Source: Apodemus sylvaticus (lineage: Eukaryota; Chordata; Mammalia; Rodentia; Muridae). From it: 64,000 nt of DNA. This document shows positions 53,653-64,000 of the stretch, in pieces; the first letter of the stretch is position 1, and each line of letters begins with the position of its first letter. Both the position numbers and the translations under genes were made by a program. The notes under the pieces were generated by a model that did no database searches, was not told where the DNA came from, and saw only the letters and a program-made list of their open reading frames with translations. The stretch spans positions 91,124,850 to 91,188,849 of the forward strand of contig NC_067473.1 in the NCBI RefSeq assembly GCF_947179515.1. The letters run 5' to 3'.

Positions 53653-56600
53653 AGATGTGTGGCTTTAAACTTTAAATATGAAATAAATGTATTAATTCCA
53701 TTGAAACAAATATCTAATGTGTCTATTTGCCAGTAGTTATTCTAAGTAGATGGCATGTACATGACATATATGATGCCTTCAGTTCAATAGCCAACACTGC
53801 AAAAGAAAATTTTAAAATAGGTGTAGGGAACACAAAGGTGGAATGCAAAAGACTGCATTGATGATTTATAGTGTCCCAGCAAAAGGCACTGTTTTTCATC
53901 AGTCCACTGAGGACCATATTGGAGAAGAATAAACCCTACATCATGAGTTTTACTTGTGGTCCTTTAACAAGTCTCAAAAGCCAACATGGTGAGCATTCCA
54001 GTTCAATGAGATCAAAGCTTCCCACTCACAGTTTGCCCTTAACTTGGCATTCTTGTTCTGATTCCAACCTCTCCATGCATTTCCCTTTTCCTTATACATT
54101 GTTTATGAGTTTATAGCAAGTCCTTAATCTATTCTATATGTACCTGTGGTATATGTATGCCTTTTTTATACTTTGCTACCTTGTCACTCTTCTTCCTAAA
54201 TATGCTCTCATTTACATATATTATACGACTCTGTTTGGAGCTAATGAAGTATCTATGTACTGGGCTAAATAAGAGACTGTAGATAACGTGTAGGCAAGTC
54301 AGCTAAAATTCAGTATACAACATGAATGTATGCATATGCGTTAGAGGAAAGGTACAAAAGAGAGGAGGCTAAAATGCCATTCTGATTCTTATTTATGAAA
54401 TAATTATGCATAAAATTTAGCTGCCATTCGGGAAGCAGATACAGTTCAGCCATGCTCCTCTGAGTCAACTGTGCCTGTATCCTGTGAACAAATTATCCAG
54501 CACATCCACATGATGAGGGCAACTGAATAGAGTAACATGTCTGAATTCTAACACCAAAGCACATTTTCCCTTGATCAGACTCAATTCAGCTTTTAAACAT
54601 TTTTTGTTTGAAACTGTTTTTCATTATCTATAAATAATGAATGCATCCATAAATGTATATGATTACAACTATAAATGTATATGATTAGTAATTTTTTCTT
54701 CTTAAAACAGACATTGGTCTTCAAGCATGCCAAGTACTCTCTAAGTACCTGATTACTGAACTACATGCCTCAAACACTATATGACTACTTGTAAACCCAA
54801 GTCTGTACTTAAATATTAACAAGTCAGCTCCCTTAGACTGAGCCTTAAAACTACAAAATGTATTTTCAGTTTCAATAATAATTTTATATCATTGTTCAAA
54901 TGTCAGTATCTGTCCATACACAACAGAACTTTATCCAGATACGGAACAGGAAGATTTGAGATCAGGGCATTCTTCTCTTTAACACATGATTAATGAAATA
55001 TGATCAGGGTCAGGACAGAGCTAATTCCCTTCTCCCCCATACTTAGGAAGCATGAAAATGATTCATTCTCAAGTACACACAGAGCTTCACAGAGAGCTTT
55101 ATCAGCTTCAGTAATTAAAAGATTTCCTGTGAGCTATTCAGCCAGCCTGCTTTGGAGGAAGCTCTTCCCATCTCTCCCTTTGAGAAGTCTAATTAAAGTG
55201 GAAAGCTTTTCTTCCTTTTCTTCTTGGTTTTGCCATATTGAATGTATATATGAAAACAATGACTGAATGGCAACTCTGGCTCTTTTTCCATTTTCACCCT
55301 ATTGAGACTCATCCTTAGAAAGCAGAGAGGATGATGTGCTCTCCAAGATTTAGATTTTGAACCTGACCTCTTTTTTGTTGTTTTGTCAGTGTTAAAATAT
55401 CTTTAGACTTAATATGTGTGTGATGGAAAAAACCTCTTCCCTGAAGCCTCTATTGATGCTGTGATGTTTTTAAAAATAATAACAATAATAATAATTGATA
55501 GGTACAGAATGCAAAGTCAACATTTCAGAATTTGCATATCCTCATGAACATTGTTCAAGTACATTTATACTGTTTTTAAAATGTATCTGCCAAAGTGTTT
55601 AGGGAAGATTGAAGGAAAATGTTGGTATTATTCCTATCTCCCTGACAAAACTGCCTTCATCGCTTGTGTTTATTTCTAATTATCCTTAAAAATAAAAATT
55701 AAAGGCCATAGTTGCACATTTTATCTGGCATCTCTGTTTTGCTCTCTTTTATTCAAGTATAAACTCTATTCAGTAAGCATCTGGAAAAGTAGATGTTGAG
55801 ATAAAGAATTCTAAAGTCATTTTGAGAATTAGGAAGAGGATGATTAAAGGGTTAAGACATAATTCAATGAGGACATTCCAGCCCTTGGCACTTGCTGTCT
55901 TGAGAAAGTTATAATTATAAAGTAGGAGACAGGTATTTATTCTTGTGTCTGTAACACAGAGAGGATTATTGTGCTGCTAAAATATAGTGTTTCTGAGGGA
56001 AGTGCTTTGTGTCTGACCCATGAAAGACAAATATCAAAGCAAGATACAGGATGCATTTGTATATATGTAGCTGCATGTACTTCAAAAGGAAAAGTCCCTC
56101 AAATAAAAGTGTGGAGACAAAGTAATGTTTGGTTACTTGCAGGCACTGGTGAGGAAGAAAGTCATTCTAAAATACTGACTAGAGCTACAGAGAAATTAAG
56201 GCAGGGACCACTGTAAACCTGTTTGTCCGTCTGAAGAACCCGTGAAGTACTATTTGCAGAGTAACTACTTGATAAGTCTCATTGAAAACATATTGAATGA
56301 AATTCTAGGCACAAATTTTAGTTTCAGCCCAAGTATGGTGTCCGATCAATAAAACTTTGACCCAAAACTAAAGCCTTGGTCTGAGGCATGAACTATACCT
56401 TTTTTAAAGAGAATGATCATAGAAATCAATATAGCACAAAAGACAGAAAGTCAACACGCTGGGTTCTGTACAAAAACCAGCTGCAAAATGTGGCCACATC
56501 ACTTCCTCTGACTACTGTCCTTTATGACTTTCATGTTCTATTAACCTACTCTCAAGCCCATCCATAACTTTGAAAGCTCATAGAAGATCACCCACATTTC

Positions 56601-57035
56601 TTATATATCCCTAGCCAGCAATAAAGATAAATCAAAACTGACTGTGGAAGATTTTATAGCTCCTCTTCCCTCTCCACCACACTCACATGTCTTTGAATGC
56701 TTTTAGACTGTATTTATATAAGATTGAAAGAGTATGATCATCCCATTAGGTAGAAAGAAAGAAAGTTTCTCTTTCCCATAAAGGCTCAGCATTGACATTT
56801 TGCAAATATTTTAGATTAGTACAGACACTTAATGAAGAAAATAACACTTCAAATCTACTTTTCTCCCTAAAAATCTAGCTAAATTCCGTGGTGCTGACCT
56901 AATCCACCCAGTCTCACATATATGACAAAAAAGTCAAAGAATTTGACAGAACCATATTAATTAAACAACTGTAGAACTCTAAGACATTATTGTTTTGTAA
57001 GTTTGGATTTGGAACAAAACAAGAATATAGAGGTT
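53653..57035. other. Unassigned AT-rich sequence
   Basis: About 3.4 kb, the longest stretch in the window with no recognised repeat or gene. Frames of up to 88 codons (55000-55266) have no motif. It may be unique sequence useful for mapping. Confidence 0.4.
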
Positions 57036-57432
57036 GTACTGATTGGTTTTGTGTGTCAACTTGACACAAGCTGGAGTTATCACAGGGAAAGGAGTTGCAG
57101 GTGAGAAAATGCCTCCATGAAATCCAGCTGTAAGGCATTTTCTCAATTAGTGATCAAGTGGGGAGGGCCCCTTGTGGGTGGTGCCATCTCTGGGCAGGTA
57201 GCCTTGGGTTTTATAAGAGAGCAGGCTGAGCAAGCCAGGGAAGCAAGCCAGTAAGAAACATCCCTCCATGGGCTCTGCATCAGCTCCTGCTTCCTGACCT
57301 GCTTGAGTTCCAGTCCTGACTTCCTTTAGTGATGAACAGCAATGTAGAAGTGTAAACTGAATAAACCCTTTCCTCCCCAACTTGCTTCTTGGTCATGATG
57401 TTTGTGCAGGAATAGAAATCCTGACTAAGACA
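57036..57432 (+). mobile_element. Rodent LTR-like dispersed repeat
   Basis: GATTGGTTTTGTGTGTCAAC at the left edge and AATAAACCCTTTCCTCCCC ... GAATAGAAATCCTGACTAAGAC at the right. The AATAAA near the end and the TG...-like edges fit an LTR; the CTGACTAAGAC end resembles MaLR LTR ends. A familiar rodent repeat, but I cannot name it with certainty. Confidence 0.6.
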
Positions 57433-57544
57433 GAGGTAAAATGTATTTGGATCCATGGGTTTTTTTTTTTTCTTAAATGTGAAATGATGTTGAATTGTTC
57501 AAAGTCTCATCATTTCATTAGGTAAAATAAATATTATTTTTTGG

Positions 57545-57660
57545 TCCAATATCACAGGGGTTTGTTGTTGTTGTTTTAGGTTTCTCCTGTTCCTCTTCCT
57601 CTTCCTCCTCTTCTTCTTCCTCTTGCTCCTCCTCTTCTTCTTCTAGGGCTTTTTGTTTGT
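57545..57660 (+). repeat. T/C-rich tract (TTCCTC)n
   Basis: GTTGTTGTTGTT followed by about 80 bases of TTCCTC/TCTTCT, all pyrimidine on the plus strand. Abuts the tail side of the B1 that follows on the minus strand. Confidence 0.85.
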
Positions 57661-57815
57661 TTATCTTCTTTTGTTTTTAAGACATGGGTTTTCTGTGTGT
57701 CACCCTAGTTGTACTGGCATTTGATGGCTGACTGACCTCAAGCTCACAGATATTCAACTGCTTCTGCCTCCCAAATTCTGGGACAAAAGATGTGCCCCAC
57801 CATTTCCAGGCGCTG
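57661..57815 (-). mobile_element. Old B1-type SINE
   Basis: AAGACATGGGTTTTCTGTG, CTGACCTCAAGCTCACAG, CTTCTGCCTCCCAAATTC are the reverse-complement B1 order. Confidence 0.6.
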
Positions 57816-58141
57816 TTACCAAAGCTCTTAATGGCATTTTAGGTATTATTTCTCCATACCCAGTAAGATTGCTCATAGTAACAAAGCAGTCCCATACACT
57901 TTTAGAGCCTGAAGCCTTCAAAGCCTCACCAAACACATATGGAAAATAAATTGCTCCCATGAGACCTATAGTTAGCGTTTAACTATTTAAGGAACATGAA
58001 TATCAGTTATGATAGTCCCCAAGCCACCTATCATAAGATCTGGAAATCAATGTTAGTCCTGGCACACACCTCTTATCTGACTCTAATAGTCTAGGTAAGG
58101 CTCACAGATGTACAGTTGCTAAACCTAATACACTGTTCAGT
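57816..58141. other. Unassigned sequence
   Basis: No gene or repeat recognised. Confidence 0.4.
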
Positions 58142-58490
58142 CTGTCTTAGTTAGGGTTTCCTTTGCTGCGAAGAGACACCATGGGCAAGGCAACTCTTAT
58201 AAAGGACAACATTTAATTGGGGCTGGCTCACGAGATCTTAGGATCAGTCCAGTATCATCATGACAGCAAACTTGGCAGCATGCAGGCAGGCATGGCACTG
58301 GAGGAGCTGAGCGTTATGCATCTTCGTCCAAAGGAAGCCAGGAGCAGATTGTTTCCTGGCAGCTAGGAGGAGAGTCTTAAAGCCCAACACCACAGTGACA
58401 TACTTCCTCCAACAAAGCCACACCTACACCAAAAAGGCCACACATCAAAGTAGTGCCACTCCCTGGGTCAAGCATATTCAAAGCACCACT
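58142..58490 (-). mobile_element. MT-type MaLR solo LTR
   Basis: TTAGTTAGGGTTTCCTTTGC, AAGAGACACCATGGGCAAGG, CAACATTTAATTGGGGCTGG, ACTTCCTCCAACAAAGCC and TCAAGCATATTCAAAGCACC form the full reverse-complement MT LTR order. Confidence 0.87.
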
Positions 58491-59156
58491 GTATGGTATG
58501 AATGGCTACTTCCACAAATAGAAAAAACCACCTTTTTCTAAACATTTCCTGGTGTCCTGGTTGGCTCTTTTTCACTCTCAGCTGTTCATTCCATCCTCAC
58601 TCAAAGACACAAATTCCAATTCCTGGTCTCAGCTGCTGCCTACACTCTGAACCTGCATGTTTGGCTCTCTACTACTGCACATTATTCACAGTAAAGCCTG
58701 TTTGATAACAGAATCATTAAATAATAAATTGCAGGAAAGGGATTTTACCCTGCTTCTGAATATAACATTTGATTTTAATGATACAAATCAAAACTTTCAA
58801 TGATAGTTCAGAGTGTTAGATGCCAGGAGAGGAAAATGAACAAACTTGAAAAATAGAAATTCCATTTCAAGCAGTCTTTTTCCCTGGCAATCACACTTTG
58901 CTACCCTTACAAACAGATAGCATCAGGCAACTTTTGGTACAGTGTTAATAAGGATGAGGACAGTTCCCATAAAATCAGTCAAGTTCTTAAGTGGTCCAAA
59001 GTTCTTACATCACTCTCTTACCTACCAAAATCTGAGACAAAGTATACTAAGGATAAAATTGAATAATTTAATTTTACCTCTTTCTTATTTTCTCTGTAGT
59101 AAATATATCCTTTAAGTAAAACAGCATTGTTGAGTCATATAAGACAATAGACATAT
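58491..59156. other. Unassigned sequence
   Basis: No gene or repeat recognised. Confidence 0.4.
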
Positions 59157-59199
59157 AAGACACTCCACTCTTAAAAAAAAAAAAAGACACTCCACTCTT
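59157..59199 (+). repeat. Orphan poly(A) flanked by a 16-bp duplication
   Basis: AAGACACTCCACTCTT occurs at 59157-59172 and again at 59184-59199, with only a run of A between (A13 counted from 59173, its last two bases shared with the second copy). The structure equals an L1-mediated insertion that carried nothing but a poly(A) tail. Confidence 0.85.
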
Positions 59200-59202
59200 C
59201 AG

Positions 59203-59355
59203 ATGTCTGGAGAGAGATCTCATCAATTAGGACTACTTGTTGCTAGTTCCCAGCACTCACAGGCAGCTCACAACACCCAAATGACTCCTCCCACAAGGTT
59301 CTTACATCCTCTTCTGGTCTCTGTGGGCACTACACATGTGTGGCAAATAACAGGC
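59203..59355 (+). mobile_element. B3/B2-type SINE
   Basis: CTGGAGAGAGATCTCATC, GGCAGCTCACAACACCC, TCTTCTGGTCTCTGTGGGCAC and ACATGTGTGGCAAATAAC follow the B2/B3 order. Confidence 0.65.
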
Positions 59356-60398
59356 ATTTTGGTTTTTTAAGCTAAGAAACACTTTTCAGACACAATCTTT
59401 CTCCACTGATCAAAGTCAAAGGGGTGAAAATAGAGTGTTTACACAATTCATACTGATCTTTAGAGACAGAACTCAGCTTAGACATCTTACTTCCCACTCT
59501 CTGGAGCTGCAAAGGTAAATGGTGCCTGTGGGGCGCTGCAGGTGTTGGCCAGTGCTTCGAGTTGACAGACTGTAGCAAGCGTGATGGAATTGGGAAGCTT
59601 TTTTTTTTTTTACCTAATGAAAAATTACGCTGTAGGATTTATAGGATGAATGGATATGTAATATTTGTATCCTGAGATTTACCATAACACAAACTGCTCA
59701 AATTATGAAAGTTCAGATCATTCTGAATATAGTCTAGCATTTACCAGTCATTCATGAAACCAAAGGCTTTGTTTCCAATGATAAATAACACTTGAGCTTT
59801 GTTGTATACAAGATTGTAAACTGTCACTTGGAGGTCTGTCCCAGTATATCTTCAGCAGCAAGTACTGTGTGAAAGCCTGGCATTCTATGAAAAGACAGAT
59901 CTGGTATGAGGACCACAGGACTCTTAGAGATGGGAATCATAAAACATACATTCTGACTCCTCTGGGTGTTATTATGGATTGACACTTCTAACTTACCATT
60001 TTCCTCCATGGTAAGAATCTTTTTTCATGTTATTTGGTGCTTTGAGAATATTGCATATGATACATTTGATCAAATACACATCCCTCATTTACTTCTATGA
60101 TCTTTGTGCCCCTTGTTCTACAATTATCTGTGAGCCTGGCAACACAAGACATGGCCTGTGATGGTATTGTGATCCTAGAAAAAAAATGATTCAGATAGCT
60201 TTTAAAACTTAGCAGTTATACAGAGAAAAAAAGTATATGTACTGAATGTGTCAAATAGAAGACGTGTATGAAATACTCTAGATTGATGGGTGAACTTCGT
60301 TCCTGATCTTTCTGGCAAGAATAATCAAGACTAGGAATATTAACATTTCAAGGAAATCTAGGCTAATAATTGCTAAATATTCAGATAAAATAAGGATG
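59356..60398. other. Unassigned sequence
   Basis: No gene recognised. T12 at 59600-59611. Confidence 0.4.
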
Positions 60399-60780
60399 AT
60401 GGTCATTTGATTAGGGATGGCCTCAATAGACTCCCATGTTTGAATGTGTGGCCCAAAGGGATTGATACTATAAGGAGGTATGACTTTGTTGAAGTAGGTA
60501 TGGCCTTGTTGGGAGAAGTGTGTCATTGTAGAGGGCAGGCTTTGAAGTCACCTGTACACATGCTACACACAGTGTGACATAGTCTCCTGCTCCCTTTCAA
60601 TCAAAATGTAGGACTCTCAGCTCCTTCTCCAACACCATGCCAACCTGCACACTGCCATGTCTCCTGCCACAATAACAGAGTAAACCTCTGAAACTGTAAG
60701 CCTGTCCCAACTTAAATGTTTTTCTTTATAAAAGTTGCCATCGTCATTTTGTCTCTTCACAACTATAAACCTTAGCTAAG
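60399..60780 (+). mobile_element. MaLR 5' LTR (ORR1/MT type)
   Basis: GATGGCCTCAATAGACTCCC, GTATGGCCTTGTTGGGAG, GTAGGACTCTCAGCTCC, CTGAAACTGTAAGCCTG and a diverged AACCTTAGCTAAG end give the LTR in plus orientation. It is directly followed by a primer-binding-like site and MaLR internal sequence, so it is not a solo LTR. Confidence 0.82.
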
Positions 60781-61954
60781 TTGGTTCCAGGGACTGGGTT
60801 ATTGCCATAATAAACCTAACCATGCTTTTGTTTGGAGGAATGTGGATTTGGGGACTTTGAATTAGAAAAGTAGTGAAATGTTTTAAGCAAGGCTTAATGT
60901 GCCATCCTAGTAGGAACATCAAAGACAGTGGTGCTGAAGGTAATTTGAACTATGGGGGCCTGAATCAAGAAGATTCAGAGGAGAAGAATGTTATTATGTG
61001 ATGTAGAGACTGTTCTTGAGATATTTTTGGTGAAGAATGTAGCTGCTTTTCGCCCTGTCTTTGCCTCCATCCAAAGTGATGAGTTTTGGATTAATTGCAC
61101 TGGCAAAGGAGATTTCAAAACTAACTAGTGCATCAGGTAGTCATGTTAAATATAGAACAGTGGGATGGAAATAAAAGGAGTGATGACATCAGGCCAACAC
61201 CCCATCCCAGCCAAGCTACCGACTCATGACAAAGAACAGGTTATGTCCCGGTGTGGTAGTACATGCCTTTAATCCCAGCACTCAAAAGACAGAAGCATAC
61301 ATATCTCTGAATTCAAGGTCCCAAAGTCTACACAACAAGTTCCAGGAGAGCTTAGCTTAACTCGTGAAGGAAACCATTGAAAGCAAAAATCCAGTAAGGA
61401 TGTAATTTGAAGCAGGGGCAATGTTCCAGCCTGTGCAAGCAGCAGAACTTGGCAGCTTCAGCCACTAAGTTCTGGCTTTAGAGTCAAGGGTATAAAAAAG
61501 GAGTTATGGAATCTTCCTCCATGATTAAGGAAAGCTGCTGAGACCAGGTGTGTGCCAGGGGTGTACCTGCATGGAGGCCCAAAGAGACCATTGTATGAAG
61601 CTATGAAGGTGATTTCTGGATTGCTTCGGAGATCTCAAAAAGTTAGAGATGCTAGAGACTTGGGATACCTGCCAAAGAACACTGGTAACGGAGAGTAATA
61701 CTAGTCCAAAAGAAAGGCGTACATTGCAATCAACAAAGCTGAAAGGAGTGGAAGAGCTGAAGATCATTTTGACATCAGGAGTGGAGATGCGAAGTTTGGA
61801 GTTTGTTAAACTGCTTTCTGGTCTTGCTTTGGTCCAGTATTGGTCCAGTATTTCCTCACTATGCTTCCTTCCCTGCATTTTGTGACAGTATGTATATCCT
61901 GTACAATTGTACGTAGGAAGTGGGAAATCTGAAATCTGTGGTTTTATTCTGATT
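60781..61954 (+). mobile_element. MaLR internal region
   Basis: Begins TTGGTTCCAGGGACTGGG, the expected primer-binding position. Then GGAGGAATGTGGATTTGGGG, CATCCTAGTAGGAACATC, TTGGTGAAGAATGTAGCTGC and, after a B1, TCTTGCTTTGGTCCAGTA, in the order of MaLR internal sequence. MaLR internals carry no pol; no intact gag-like frame is seen. TTGGTCCAGTA is tandemly doubled at about 61830-61851. A B1 is inserted at about 61243. Confidence 0.82.
61243..61375 (+). mobile_element. B1 SINE inside the MaLR internal region
   Basis: TGTCCCGGTGTGGTAGTACATG, CTTTAATCCCAGCACTCAAAA and ATTCAAGGTCCCAAAGTC match a diverged plus-strand B1. Confidence 0.75.
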
Positions 61955-62290
61955 TTTATAGAGGATTGCTCTATTAGGAGGTGCAGTCCTTACTGGAGTA
62001 TGTGTGGCCTTGTTGGAGTAAGTGTACCACTGTGGCGGTGGGATCTGAGGTCACCTATGTTCAAGCTACACCCAGTGTGACACACAGATTTCTTCTGATG
62101 CCTGTGACTCAAAACGTAGAACTCTCTGCTTTTTCTCCAGCACCAGGTGTGCCTGGATGCTTCCCACCATGGTGATAATGGACTAAAACTTTGAAAAAGT
62201 GTAAGGCAGTCCCAATTAAATGATTCCCTTTACAAGACTCGCCTTGGTCATGGTGACCCTTCACAGCAATGGAAACTCTAACTAAGAGAG
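61955..62290 (+). mobile_element. MaLR 3' LTR (ORR1/MT type)
   Basis: ATTAGGAGGTGCAGTCC, GTGTGGCCTTGTTGGAG, GTAGAACTCTCTGC, ATGGTGATAATGGACTAAAAC, GGAAACTCTAACTAAGAG follow LTR order and parallel 60399-60780. The 5' edge is unclear and may have lost some bases at the internal-LTR junction. Confidence 0.8.
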
Positions 62291-63360
62291 AAGTAGTTAT
62301 CAGTTTGGGGGGCTATAACCAGGGAACACCCATTCATGTCTAATGTACCACCAGAGCTGCAGACCTTACCAAACATTTATGTCTCTGTTCCTTTCTCTAT
62401 GAAATGAAAATAATGAACAATAATACCTACTGTTTTTGATCGTATATTGAATAATAATTTATATAAATATGTAGTATTATATCCATTAAGTCTCAAGGAG
62501 GCAACTATAAACAGTTTAATTTTAGCATGTTCGTGTTTGTAAGAGCTAAAACTGATTATCTTTTAATCTTTTAATTAAATTTGTCCTCAATGTTCTTGGT
62601 AGAGATGCATTATACATCATTTTTATAATAACAATTCAAAGTGAGAGGACAGCAAGAAAGTTTTCTGTTTAAATCATAGTGGAAGAAACTCAAACTCTGG
62701 AAAAGGAAAGGCTGGCGTGGCCATACTGAGCCCTGAGTGCATATCATGTATTTAGATCCATGTTGCTGTGATGTCTATCCTAAAGTTATCAGATATTTAT
62801 TATTCACAAATTAAAAAGGAGTTATAAATTTCAAATTTTACAAAATGTGCAAGATAAATCAATAATGGGTTATGGTCAAGAAACATTAACCCAATTTATC
62901 TAAATCTGTAGTCTTTGCTCTAATACATATCTATGACTTAATCACAAACTAACCCCTTGACATTACTCCAAGCACAGCATGTTTACAGTCAAAGTCTTAA
63001 TCTTCCCACACTGTAACCCTTGCATCCTCAAAAAAAAAAACAAAAACAAAAACAAAAACAAAAAACCATTCTGTAGATTTTCTATCTTTGTTAACCAATT
63101 TCACGTTGTTCCCATCTGCTCACCATGAATTTTTAAGGACCAAGTTCCAAGATCTGTGTTTATAAAGTCCTGTAGATTCATGTACTGCTCTTTGTCTCCA
63201 CTGTTATTACCTTAGGTACTTGTAATATGCCTCATATTGGGCCATTCCTCAGATAATTCTTTGGATTCAAATCAACCATTCTTCACAATACATAGATTAT
63301 TTGTAGCCCATTAAAAGGCTATGGTATTTCTTCATTCCTTTAGTTAAAATTCTAACTAAA
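62291..63360. other. Unassigned sequence with (CAAAAA)n
   Basis: A (CAAAAA)n tract lies at 63030-63065. No gene or other repeat recognised. Confidence 0.45.
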
Positions 63361-63361
63361 T

Positions 63362-63503
63362 AGTTAGAAGAGAAGGGGTGGAGGGGGGAACAAGGGGAGG
63401 GAAGAGGGCTTATGGGACTTTCGGGGAGTGGGAAGCCAGAAAAGGGGAAATCATTTGAAATGTATTGAATAAAAAATATATCAAATAAAAAAAAAGAAAA
63501 AAT
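63362..63503 (+). mobile_element. Short L1 3'-end insertion
   Basis: AGGGAAGAGGGCTTATGGGAC, GGGGAAATCATTTGAAATGT and GAATAAAAAATAT end in poly(A). The same 3' block is in the twin-primed L1 at 44800-44890. AAAATTCTAA occurs just before the insertion and again just after the tail, a likely target duplication of about 10 bases. Only the 3' UTR was copied. Confidence 0.82.
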
Positions 63504-63830
63504 TCTAAATTCCTTCACATAATATTAAGGACCCCATAGCCACATTGCTCCAGATAATCTATTCGAGCATTTCTTTTTCCTGGAAAAGCTTACAAATGAT
63601 GGTTCTCAAACATTTTGCATCTATGTTCTGCTTTTATGCACTGTCCTGTTTCTGATATCCTTTCTTCTGTGGAAATGAGTGAACTTCAACACAAATTGAA
63701 ATATCAACTTATTGTCTGATGTAGTCCCTGACAACAGCACTAATCACATCTTTGTCAGTCTTCCCATTTGTTATGTGGCTGTGACAATCATTTCTGTGCG
63801 AAGGCCTTTCAAGTAGAGACCATTGTTTTA
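63504..63830. other. Unassigned sequence
   Basis: No gene or repeat recognised. Confidence 0.4.
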
Positions 63831-63832
63831 CA

Positions 63833-63864
63833 CACATATATATGTGTGTGTATATATATATATA

Positions 63865-63900
<36 letters not shown>
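63833..63900. repeat. (TA)n-(GA)n compound microsatellite
   Basis: ACACATATATATGTGTGTG, then (TA)n and about 16 GA units. The 65-codon frame across it is an artefact. Confidence 0.93.
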
Positions 63901-63901
<1 letters not shown>

Positions 63902-64000
63902 CAACCATTCATTGTCAACAATTTTTTTTGTTTCTATCAGTCACAAACTTAAAAACATATTTTAAAAACACCTGTGATCATATTAAACATATTTCTTACC

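Noticed and set aside
61525..61878. 117-codon minus frame and 78-codon plus frame
   Set aside because: They fall in MaLR internal sequence, which is known to be non-coding or at most a gag relic; no recognisable domain.

Overview
The window looks like rodent nuclear DNA, most probably from mouse (Mus). It carries rodent-specific SINEs (B1, B2/B3, ID-B1 composites), MT/ORR1-type MaLR LTRs, URR1 hAT fragments, a rodent L1 tail, an ERV-L provirus, many long (GT)n tracts and low CpG content. I found no intact cellular protein-coding gene, no convincing exon and no tRNA, rRNA or snRNA gene. It reads as intergenic or intronic sequence whose recognisable content is almost all transposable elements and simple repeats.

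Layout. 1-2.96 kb is AT-rich with nothing recognised apart from a short G-rich tract. 2.96-9.52 kb is a full-length but dead class III (ERV-L) provirus on the minus strand: 5' LTR at the right, primer-binding site, gag, protease, reverse transcriptase/RNase H, integrase, dUTPase, polypurine tract, 3' LTR at the left, with a 5-bp target duplication and no env. 10-16.3 kb holds ORR1-type LTRs, an L2-like stretch, an inverted duplication around 11.75-13.13 kb and L1-like and LTR-like debris. 16.5-24.3 kb holds an old L1 ORF2 fragment, MIR, B3, B2 and B1 copies, and a second, older inverted duplication (21.8-22.9 kb). 24.3-30.9 kb is mostly unassigned single-copy-looking sequence with a MIR copy. 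31-32.4 kb is a cluster of GATA, GT and CT microsatellites. 33.6-41.2 kb has L1 and MaLR LTR copies and a 48-bp inverted repeat. 43.1-45.0 kb is an MT-type LTR split by a 5'-inverted ('twin-primed') L1 with a 15-bp target duplication. 47-50 kb has a CA-rich tract, a C/T-rich minisatellite and URR1. 52-64 kb has a second URR1, old L1, several LTRs, and a MaLR element with LTR-internal-LTR structure at about 60.4-62.3 kb.

How parts relate. The ERV-L provirus and the MaLR element belong to the same class III superfamily and both have a TTGGT(A/T)CCAGG-type sequence directly after the 5' LTR, the expected primer-binding site. MaLRs lack their own pol, so ERV-L-type enzymes are the accepted source of their mobility; L1 enzymes are likewise the source for the SINEs and the orphan poly(A) insertion. 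The least expected signals are four short local duplications (three inverted, one direct) plus a 39-base exact third copy. They do not look like ordinary transposon insertions and suggest repeated template switching or break repair in this region.

Limits: repeat families were named by eye from remembered consensus features. Subfamily names, and the boundaries of old repeats (often uncertain by 10-30 bases), should be treated as approximate.
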